Source: Desulfotignum sp.
GTDB taxonomy: Bacteria; Desulfobacterota; Desulfobacteria; Desulfobacterales; Desulfobacteraceae
DNA: 5,488 nucleotides
Direction: 5' to 3'
NCBI GenBank assembly: GCA_021737445.1
Contig: JAIPDY010000217.1
Location: 1 to 5,488, forward strand
In this document: positions 1 through 3,487 of the stretch, in pieces
Position numbering within the stretch: the stretch's first letter is position 1
How the letters are laid out: each line of letters starts with the position of its first letter
Translations under genes and position numbers: made by a program
The notes under the pieces: model-generated
Databases searched by the model: none
Told to the model about the DNA's origin: nothing
What the model saw: the letters and a program-made list of their open reading frames with translations, nothing else

Positions 1-40
1 GACAGCGTAAGATGTAAAAATTGAAATCGTCGCTTCTTGA
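1..40 (+). pseudogene. 3' fragment of a second HI1420-type antitoxin gene, facing the intact one
   Basis: Read on the plus strand in the frame ACA GCG TAA GAT GTA AAA ATT, this stretch encodes the same C-terminal tail (DVKIEIVAS, stop) as the intact antitoxin on the other strand, and ends at the equivalent TGA (38-40). The Leu codon TTA of the intact gene is TAA here. The copy would therefore stop 11 residues early, after Thr-Ala. The rest of the copy lies outside the window. It could be a decayed duplicate of the toxin-antitoxin module in convergent orientation, a short inverted duplication of only the gene end, or a working paralogue with a shorter tail. The homology is direct; its origin is inferred. 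Confidence 0.6.
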
Positions 41-167
41 TTGGAAAGGGGGCCAGGCTTGCTTTATGGGCTTATTCCCCCCCCCCCTTGCAATAAGCCA
101 ATAAGCCAAGACTGACGCCCTTTCAAATCAAGAAGCGACGATTTCAATTTTAACATCTAACGCTGTC
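1..167. repeat. Large imperfect inverted repeat with poly-C centre
   Basis: The left arm (1-50) is the reverse complement of the right arm (118-167) with only 3 mismatches in 50 bases. The left arm touches the window edge, so the repeat may be longer. The spacer continues the symmetry: GGCTTATT at 69-76 pairs with AATAAGCC at 92-99 or 100-107 (itself a short tandem duplication), and GGCTT at 56-60 pairs with AAGCC at 103-107. A run of 11 C (77-87) lies at the tip. The right arm contains the last 13 codons and stop of the antitoxin gene that ends at 128. No U-tract follows on either strand, so it is not a standard terminator, although a transcript leaving the antitoxin gene would fold strongly here. 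Confidence 0.9.
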
Positions 168-427
168 AACAGGCGGCGTATCGTTTCAAATCGGGGTTTT
201 GCACCGGGTTTCAACGCTTTGTATAAGCTCTCTCTCCCAAGTCCTGCATTTTGAGCCACTTTTGAGATACCCTGTGCCTTGGCAACATCACGAACCGCAT
301 CCAGAAAAGCATCAGGATCCGGATTGTTTAGAGCCACGGACAGATATTCAGCAATCGTTTCTTCATTGTCCAGATAATCACTTGCATCAAATGGTGCAAT
401 GTTCAATTGACTGTTCTTTATCATCAT
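128..427 (-). CDS. HI1420-family addiction-module antidote (HTH antitoxin)
   Basis: This is a 99-residue DNA-binding antitoxin of the HI1420 (addiction module antidote, TIGR02684-like) family, predicted to bind and neutralise the RelE-like toxin encoded just upstream and to repress the operon. Residues 12-45 (FDASDYLDNEETIAEYLSVA...) match the family's N-terminal region. Residues about 52-90 form an XRE/Cro-like helix-turn-helix, with GISKVAQNAGLGRESLYKAL as the recognition segment. The ATG at 427 overlaps the toxin TGA in an ATGA junction, and an SD-like AGAGGAAG lies at 432-439 within the toxin's last codons. A second ATG at 424 is possible. In this family the toxin gene comes first, as here. 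The last 13 codons lie in the large inverted repeat. The family call is secure; binding partner and repression are inferred from the family. Confidence 0.9.
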   Translation of the reverse strand: MMIKNSQLNIAPFDASDYLDNEETIAEYLSVALNNPDPDAFLDAVRDVAKAQGISKVAQNAGLGRESLYKALKPGAKPRFETIRRLLTALDVKIEIVAS

Positions 428-726
428 TCATCTTCCTCTAACAATTTTGCCATCTCCTGCGCCCTGGCAATATCCCTTTTTTGATTCCGCTTAGTACCCC
501 CGCAGAGCAGGATAAAGACCACCGGCCCGATACGAGAATAATACACCCGGTATCCCGGGCCAAAGTGAATCCGCATTTCCCACACCCCCTGCCCTACTGC
601 CTGACAGTCACTGAAGTTGCCTCTTTCAGCAGATCGGATTCTATCAATAATACGCGCTTTACCTCGGGCGTCCTTAAGCTTTCTAAGCCACTTGTCGAAC
701 GCTTCTGTACGCAGTATTGTATTCAT
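424..726 (-). CDS. HI1419-family RelE/ParE-like toxin
   Basis: This 100-residue toxin belongs to the HI1419 'addiction module killer' branch (TIGR02683-like) of the RelE/ParE superfamily, whose members commonly act on ribosome-bound mRNA. The N terminus (ILRTEAFDKWLRKLKD), the core WEMRIHFGPGYRVYY at 49-63 and the C-terminal GGTKRNQKRDI at 76-86 are family hallmarks, and the length is typical. I chose the ATG at 726 because homology begins at MNTILRT. An in-frame GTG at 753 would add nine residues that belong to the overlapping hicA remnant. There is no convincing SD before 726. The ATG overlaps the TGA of the hicA remnant (ATGA, 723-726), so translation is probably coupled to ribosomes ending there. 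The gene overlaps the downstream antitoxin by 4 bases. The exact target is unknown. Confidence 0.9.
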   Translation of the reverse strand: MNTILRTEAFDKWLRKLKDARGKARIIDRIRSAERGNFSDCQAVGQGVWEMRIHFGPGYRVYYSRIGPVVFILLCGGTKRNQKRDIARAQEMAKLLEEDE

Positions 727-794
727 GACGACATTGTATCCAAATAGATACACCCCATGCGTTTAATATCCCGGATTAAATCCTTCCGGTTCAT
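723..794 (-). pseudogene. hicA: Truncated hicA toxin remnant (23 codons), fused upstream of the next toxin
   Basis: The 23-codon ORF begins MNRKDLIRDIKRMGC, which matches the N terminus of COG1724-type HicA mRNA interferases (consensus about M-K-R-K-D-L-I-K-x-L-E-K-x-G-C). After about codon 18 the similarity stops. The expected R-H-G/S-G-x-H segment with the catalytic histidine, and the conserved PRH region, are absent, so no active toxin can be made. The ATG overlaps the hicB TGA (ATGA, 791-794), the normal hicB-hicA arrangement of this subfamily. The TGA overlaps the ATG of the HI1419-type toxin (723-726). The remnant may survive as a coupling leader for that toxin. The N-terminal match is short, so I am fairly but not fully sure. 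Confidence 0.72.
736..751. promoter_or_regulatory. Candidate operator palindrome before the HI1419-type toxin
   Basis: GTATC (736-740) and GATAC (747-751) form a perfect 5-bp inverted repeat with a 6-base spacer, 10-25 bases upstream of the toxin ATG. TACAAT (minus strand, 733-738) resembles a -10 box and overlaps the palindrome, but no good -35 is visible. The position fits autoregulation by the HTH antitoxin. The short arms could arise by chance, so this is a suggestion only. Confidence 0.3.
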
Positions 795-985
795 GCAACT
801 TCCATTTCACCCACATGGCGTACACAGGGAATACTTCCATCGGTCAAATCCTGGTAAAGATCCTTTAAATTCTCCTGAAGTTCTTGCAATGCGGCACCCT
901 GGGTCATATAGTCGGGGAATTCTTCCCAATATCCTAACCACATGCCGTCATCAAAAAAATATATGTATTTCTTTTTTTCCATCAT
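791..985 (-). CDS. hicB: HicB-family antitoxin lacking an intact HicA partner
   Basis: This short HicB-type antitoxin (63-64 residues) has the typical single domain (partial RNase H fold): KKKYIYFFDDGMWLGYWEEF, then PDYMTQGAALQELQENLKDL and the ending IPCVRHVGEMEV. It belongs to the small HicB type that is encoded before hicA. Translation should start at the paired ATGs at 985/982, because GGGAG (991-995) lies 5 or 8 bases before them. A TTG at 997 would extend the frame but lies upstream of that SD. The protein has no separate DNA-binding domain that I can see. Its usual toxin is only a remnant here, so it is an orphan antitoxin, or has been kept because it starts an operon that drives the following toxin-antitoxin pair. 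Confidence 0.88.
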   Translation of the reverse strand: MMEKKKYIYFFDDGMWLGYWEEFPDYMTQGAALQELQENLKDLYQDLTDGSIPCVRHVGEMEVA

Positions 986-1023
986 AAAATCTCCCAATAA
1001 ATCAAGACTAAAACTACAGGCTT

Positions 1024-1053
1024 ATTCTATCGCTAAGGACGGCAACAAGTCAA
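1024..1053 (-). promoter_or_regulatory. Sigma70-like promoter for the hicB-led operon
   Basis: On the minus strand, TTGACT (1048-1053) and TAGAAT (1024-1029) are separated by 18 bases, each one mismatch from consensus. Transcription would start near 1017 and leave a leader of about 30 bases before the hicB SD and ATG. The promoter lies just past the fcl stop codon, so the toxin-antitoxin operon can be expressed independently of fcl. No terminator is visible between fcl and this promoter. Confidence 0.6.
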
Positions 1054-1069
1054 TAGCTGGGGTTTTGGG

Positions 1070-2026
1070 TTATTGTCTGAAGTTGGCCTGGTTGGTTTTA
1101 AACCAGGTGTAGGCGTTGGTGAGGCCCTGTTCCAGACCGATGGACGGGGTCCAGCCCAAAGATTTGAGTTTGGTCACCTCCAGAAGTTTACGGGGGGTGC
1201 CGTCGGGTTTGGTGGTGTCAAAGGTCAGGCGGCCGGTGAAGCCCGTGACTCTGGCGATGGTTTGGGCCAGTTCCTGAATGGTGCAGTCAACGCCGGTGCC
1301 CACGTTGATGTGGGAGAGCATGGGTTGGGTGTGGGCCTGGTATGTGGCGGCATCCAGGTTCATGACGTGCACGGCTGCCGCGGCCATATCATCCACGTGC
1401 AGGAACTCCCGCTTAGGCGTGCCTGATCCCCAGATCTTCACTTCCGGGGCCTGGTTCTGGACGGCTTTGTGGAACCGGCGCAGCAGGGCCGGGATCACGT
1501 GGCTGTTTTCCGGGTGATAGTTGTCCCCGGGGCCGTACAGGTTGGTGGGCATGACGCTGCGAAAGTCGGTGCCGTACTGGCGGTTGCAGCTTTCACACAG
1601 CTTGATGCCGGCAATTTTGGCAATGGCGTAGGGTTCGTTGGTGGGTTCCAGAGGACCGGTGAGCAAGGATTCTTCCGCCATGGGCTGGGCCGCGTTTCGG
1701 GGATAGATACAGCTGCTGCCTAAAAACAGCAGTTTGTGCACACCGCTTTTGTGGGCAGCCTGGATCACATTGGTTTCAATCACCAGGTTGTCATGGATGA
1801 ACTCCGCCGGATAGGTGTTGTTGGCATGGATACCGCCGACTTTTGCGGCTGCCAGGTATACCTGGTCCGGTTTTTCAGACTGCATAAAGTCCATGACCGC
1901 GTGCTGGTCCAGGAGATCCAGTTCCTTACGGGTCCGGGTGATGATCCGGGTCTGTCCCGGGGTTTTGAGATGTCTGACAATGGCGCTGCCCACCATACCG
2001 CCGTGGCCGGCTATATAAATTTTCAT
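1070..2026 (-). CDS. fcl: GDP-L-fucose synthase (GDP-4-keto-6-deoxy-mannose epimerase/reductase)
   Basis: This 318-residue cytoplasmic NADP-dependent enzyme converts GDP-4-keto-6-deoxy-D-mannose to GDP-L-fucose, the donor for fucose in surface polysaccharides. It is an extended SDR protein. The nucleotide-binding GHGGMVG is at residues 7-13, S104-S105-C106 in GSSCIYP, and the catalytic Y133-x3-K137 in EPYAIAKIAG. The NLYGPGDNYHPENSH block holds H176, and GSGTPKREFLHVDDMAAA is at 200-217. S104, C106, Y133, K137 and H176 align with the E. coli Fcl catalytic Ser107, Cys109, Tyr136, Lys140 and His179. Length is normal, so the gene looks intact. The start is fixed by MKIYIAGHGG, but the bases before it are pyrimidine-rich with no SD. 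The usual partner gmd (GDP-mannose 4,6-dehydratase) is not in the window. Confidence 0.97.
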   Translation of the reverse strand: MKIYIAGHGGMVGSAIVRHLKTPGQTRIITRTRKELDLLDQHAVMDFMQSEKPDQVYLAAAKVGGIHANNTYPAEFIHDNLVIETNVIQAAHKSGVHKLLFLGSSCIYPRNAAQPMAEESLLTGPLEPTNEPYAIAKIAGIKLCESCNRQYGTDFRSVMPTNLYGPGDNYHPENSHVIPALLRRFHKAVQNQAPEVKIWGSGTPKREFLHVDDMAAAAVHVMNLDAATYQAHTQPMLSHINVGTGVDCTIQELAQTIARVTGFTGRLTFDTTKPDGTPRKLLEVTKLKSLGWTPSIGLEQGLTNAYTWFKTNQANFRQ

Positions 2027-2071
2027 AATAGGGGAGAGAAGTTTTAAGTTTTGGGTATAGCTCCGCTCTGT

Positions 2072-2095
2072 CGGTTACATTTTCAAATGTGACCG
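2072..2095. promoter_or_regulatory. 24-bp imperfect palindrome upstream of fcl
   Basis: ACATTT (2077-2082) and AAATGT (2085-2090) are perfect arms. The symmetry extends outward as CGGT (2072-2075) and ACCG (2092-2095), with a single T/G mismatch at 2076/2091. The 11-base arms around a 2-base centre have no following T-run, and the site lies 46-69 bases upstream of the fcl start. A dimeric regulator's operator for fcl is the simplest reading. It does not fit the FNR or CRP consensus well. Confidence 0.5.
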
Positions 2096-2145
2096 CTTAT
2101 CAAAACCTTATGCTTATAGGTTATGTTACCCCATAAAGCAAGCAG

Positions 2146-2164
2146 GTTGAGCACTATGCTCAAC
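2146..2164. promoter_or_regulatory. Perfect 8-bp dyad GTTGAGCA-cta-TGCTCAAC
   Basis: This is a perfect inverted repeat with a 3-base spacer in the fcl/rpn divergent region. No T-run directly follows on either strand, so a transcription terminator is unlikely. It could be an operator or a small hairpin. It lies outside the direct repeats that bracket rpn, so it probably belongs to the fcl side. Confidence 0.45.
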
Positions 2165-2200
2165 AGTATTCTGTATATAAAAAAATTTGCCTTGAAAAGC

Positions 2201-2230
2201 AATGATGATATATATGAATCAGCGGCCTGC
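2201..2230 (+). repeat. Direct repeat, left copy flanking the rpn cassette
   Basis: Thirty bases beginning AATGATGATATATATG recur at 3417-3446 with two mismatches (2217 A/G and 2223 C/G). The similarity ends sharply on both sides. The copies lie on either side of the rpn gene, 1216 bases apart start to start. This copy also overlaps a small hairpin (AGCGGCC at 2221-2227 with GGCCGCT at 2239-2245) that the right copy lacks. Confidence 0.85.
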
Positions 2231-2245
2231 GCAACATGGGCCGCT
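2221..2245. repeat. 7-bp hairpin AGCGGCC / GGCCGCT
   Basis: Perfect 7-bp arms with an 11-base loop begin inside the left direct repeat and end outside it. A substitution to G in the right repeat copy (the equivalent of 2223) would break this stem. No T-run follows, so a terminator is not supported. Confidence 0.4.
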
Positions 2246-2360
2246 CAGGAGAAGTGTCCGGACTTCAACCCTTCCCAGTCCGAAATCTCCGCCGCCTGCG
2301 AGTGGTGCTGCTCTGACCCCGGGCGGATATTTCCTTCAAGGTCACTGTCTGATATATTTC

Positions 2361-2389
2361 TTGACTGTATCAGCCGGTACAGGTAAAAT
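2361..2389 (+). promoter_or_regulatory. Strong sigma70-like promoter for full-length rpn, possibly leaderless
   Basis: TTGACT (2361-2366), a 17-base spacer and TAAAAT (2384-2389) give one mismatch per box with ideal spacing. Transcription should start about 6-8 bases past the -10, at 2395-2397, and the rpn ATG is 2396-2398. The full-length gene has no SD; the nearest AGG is 12 bases before the ATG. The boxes are seen in the sequence; the leaderless start is inferred. Confidence 0.65.
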
Positions 2390-2395
2390 TTTATC

Positions 2396-3406
2396 ATGGC
2401 AGACAAGAAAAACAGCAGCAGGGTAATAAACCCCCATGATAAACTGATCAGGGAAATTTACGGGGACCAGGCCAATGCCCACAGCTTTTTAACAAACAAC
2501 CTGCCGGAAAAGGTTCTGGATCTGATGGATATGTCCACGCTAGAGATCAGCAAGGACAGTTTCATTGAAAAAGAACTGGCTGATTATTATTCCGACATAC
2601 TGTACCGGGTCATGCTCAAGGACGGCGGTGAAGGGTTTATATACCTGCTGTTTGAACACAAAAGCTACCACGACAAGTATGTGCACCTCCAGTTGCTGGA
2701 ATATATGGTCAAGATATGGCGTCTGTATATTAAACAGCACAAGGGAAGAACTTTCAAACTGCCCATTGTGATACCATTGCTGATCTGCCACGCCAGGCAG
2801 AAGTGGCCCGAAAACACTGTGAGGCTGACTTCGCTGCTGGCCGGTCCCGTGGATGACCTTGCCGGGTACATCCCGGATTTCGGGTTTGAACTGTATGACC
2901 TGCACCGGTTCTCTGATGATCAGATAAAAGGCTCCATCATGAACCGGGTGATGATGCTGCTGTTCAAGTACATTTTTACACCCGAGCTGCAGTACAAGCT
3001 GCCGGAGATCTTTTCTTTGCTGCGGACATTGATGGAAAAAGAAACCGGGCTGCAATATCTGGAGGTGGTGATCCGGTACCTGGCATCGGTGCTGGATGAA
3101 GAGGATCTGTCATTGCAACAAATAAAGGAGATGGCTGAGCAGGCTATTTCCAAAGAGACGGGAGGATATATTATGACACTGGCTGAGAAATTACATAATG
3201 AAGGTAAACTTGAAGGTAGACTTGAAGGTAAACTTGAAGGCCTCAGAGAAACCATTGAGCTGGGCATAACCCTCAAGTTTCCGGAGGACATTGATACAGT
3301 GATGGACAAGGTGAATATAATTGACGACCTGGATACACTCAAAAAAATCAAAGAGGCGATTAAAACCGCTCAGGATATTTCGGAAATTCTGGCATTGATA
3401 AAGTAA
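2396..3406 (+). CDS. rpn: Rpn/YhgA-family PD-(D/E)XK nuclease (full-length RpnL-type protein)
   Basis: This 336-residue recombination-promoting nuclease family protein has often been annotated as a 'putative transposase' (PF04754/TIGR01784-like). E. coli members are DNA nucleases, and full-length forms are toxic and can act against phage. NPHDKLIREIYGD at 12-24 is the family N-terminal block. The PD-(D/E)XK core is intact: D67 in SDILYRV, E87-x-K89 in FEHKS, and Q99 in HLQLLEYM. Residues 245-287 carry EGKL/EGRL repeats, followed by a helical C-terminal domain. The start at 2396 fits the family N terminus, and the next Met is residue 44. A second product probably starts inside the frame at 3173. 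Its own promoter and the flanking direct repeats suggest a self-contained cassette. Antiphage activity is inferred from the family. Confidence 0.93.
   Translation: MADKKNSSRVINPHDKLIREIYGDQANAHSFLTNNLPEKVLDLMDMSTLEISKDSFIEKELADYYSDILYRVMLKDGGEGFIYLLFEHKSYHDKYVHLQLLEYMVKIWRLYIKQHKGRTFKLPIVIPLLICHARQKWPENTVRLTSLLAGPVDDLAGYIPDFGFELYDLHRFSDDQIKGSIMNRVMMLLFKYIFTPELQYKLPEIFSLLRTLMEKETGLQYLEVVIRYLASVLDEEDLSLQQIKEMAEQAISKETGGYIMTLAEKLHNEGKLEGRLEGKLEGLRETIELGITLKFPEDIDTVMDKVNIIDDLDTLKKIKEAIKTAQDISEILALIK
3160..3165 (+). promoter_or_regulatory. Internal Shine-Dalgarno for the small C-terminal Rpn protein
   Basis: GGGAGG lies 7 bases before the in-frame ATG at 3173, deep inside rpn. It is one of the best SD sites in the window, clearly better than the one for the full-length gene, which has essentially none. 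A strong SD at an in-frame internal Met argues for real internal initiation. Confidence 0.75.
3173..3406 (+). CDS. Candidate intragenic antitoxin (RpnS-type C-terminal protein of Rpn)
   Basis: This 77-residue protein is in the same frame as rpn (from Met260) and would be translated separately from the internal GGGAGG SD. It begins MTLAEKLHNEGK, continues with EGKL-EGRL-EGKL-EG repeats (its residues 10-23), and ends in a charged helical domain (KKIKEAIKTAQDISEILAL). It lacks all nuclease residues. In E. coli, Rpn C-terminal proteins (RpnS) made from within the gene bind and block full-length RpnL. RpnS is highly variable and has a dimerisation helix with four-residue repeats of changing number. 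The position, SD, size and repeats here match that design closely. Function is inferred by analogy, since the C-terminal domain itself is too variable for homology to decide. Confidence 0.72.
   Translation: MTLAEKLHNEGKLEGRLEGKLEGLRETIELGITLKFPEDIDTVMDKVNIIDDLDTLKKIKEAIKTAQDISEILALIK
3200..3241 (+). repeat. 12-bp tandem repeat in rpn (GAAGGTAAACTT, 3.5 copies)
   Basis: The units lie at 3200-3211, 3212-3223 (one change, AAA to AGA) and 3224-3235, with a half unit GAAGGC at 3236-3241. Each unit encodes E-G-K/R-L, so gain or loss of units keeps the frame and lengthens or shortens a helix in both the full-length and the small Rpn protein. E. coli rpn genes are known to vary in number at equivalent four-residue repeats. 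Confidence 0.92.
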
Positions 3407-3416
3407 GCAACGACTG

Positions 3417-3446
3417 AATGATGATATATATGGATCAGGGGCCTGC
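3417..3446 (+). repeat. Direct repeat, right copy flanking the rpn cassette
   Basis: This is the second copy of the 30-bp repeat (28/30 identical to 2201-2230). It starts 10 bases after the rpn stop codon and ends 41 bases before the dacB-like start. Both copies include ATGATG and TATATA and open short frames (MMIYM...) that do not resemble proteins. Confidence 0.85.
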
Positions 3447-3472
3447 AATTAAAGATGACCAGTGGATTAACC

Positions 3473-3478
3473 AAGGAG
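3473..3478 (+). promoter_or_regulatory. Shine-Dalgarno that sets the dacB-like start
   Basis: AAGGAG lies 9 bases before the ATG at 3488, from which a clear signal peptide follows. It decides against the upstream in-frame ATG at 3455, which lacks an SD and would put a polar stretch before the signal sequence. Confidence 0.75.
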
Positions 3479-3487
3479 TCCTCTATT

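Larger units (their letters stand above)
2027..2395. other. Palindrome-rich divergent intergenic region between fcl and rpn
   Basis: These 369 bases hold no convincing gene. They contain three separate dyads (2072-2095, 2146-2164, 2221-2245), the first copy of the rpn-flanking direct repeat (2201-2230), an AT-rich stretch (about 2165-2220), and the rpn promoter at the right end. The GC-rich part from about 2240 to 2340 looks coding-like in composition and may be a gene remnant. None of its frames gives a protein I recognise. An 87-codon frame (2123-2386, +) has no clear SD and no family features. Confidence 0.6.

Noticed and set aside
1..167. Integron attC site, because of the imperfect palindrome and an RYYYAAC-like ATCTAAC at 155-161.
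   Set aside because: The partner box at the other end is GTAAGAT, and the boxes are in the wrong orientation. The arms are gene-coding ends with 94% identity, not the weakly paired arms of attC.
424..753. Longer form of the HI1419-type toxin from the GTG at 753.
   Set aside because: The extra nine residues come from the overlapping hicA remnant in another frame, and family similarity starts at the ATG at 726.
791..997. HicB start at the TTG at 997.
   Set aside because: The GGGAG SD at 991-995 lies between this TTG and the ATGs at 985/982, which it serves at normal spacing.
1073..2047. Several plus-strand ORFs antisense to fcl.
   Set aside because: They are Gly/Val/His-rich shadows of a GC-rich gene and have no family features.
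2123..2386. 87-codon plus-strand ORF, and the overlapping frame from 2202, between fcl and rpn.
   Set aside because: There is no convincing SD and no recognisable domain. The frame crosses dyads and a direct repeat, and two frames are open together in a GC-rich patch.
3200..3241. CRISPR-like short repeat array.
   Set aside because: The units are 12 bases with no spacers, in frame in a protein, and encode the familiar EG-x-L repeats of Rpn proteins.
2396..3406. A true insertion-sequence transposase, as such proteins are often labelled.
   Set aside because: The fold motifs are those of PD-(D/E)XK Rpn nucleases. There are no terminal inverted repeats and no DDE catalytic set.
3407..3487. Terminator after rpn.
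   Set aside because: No GC stem followed by a T-run is visible, only the direct repeat and the next SD. Read-through into the dacB-like gene is possible.
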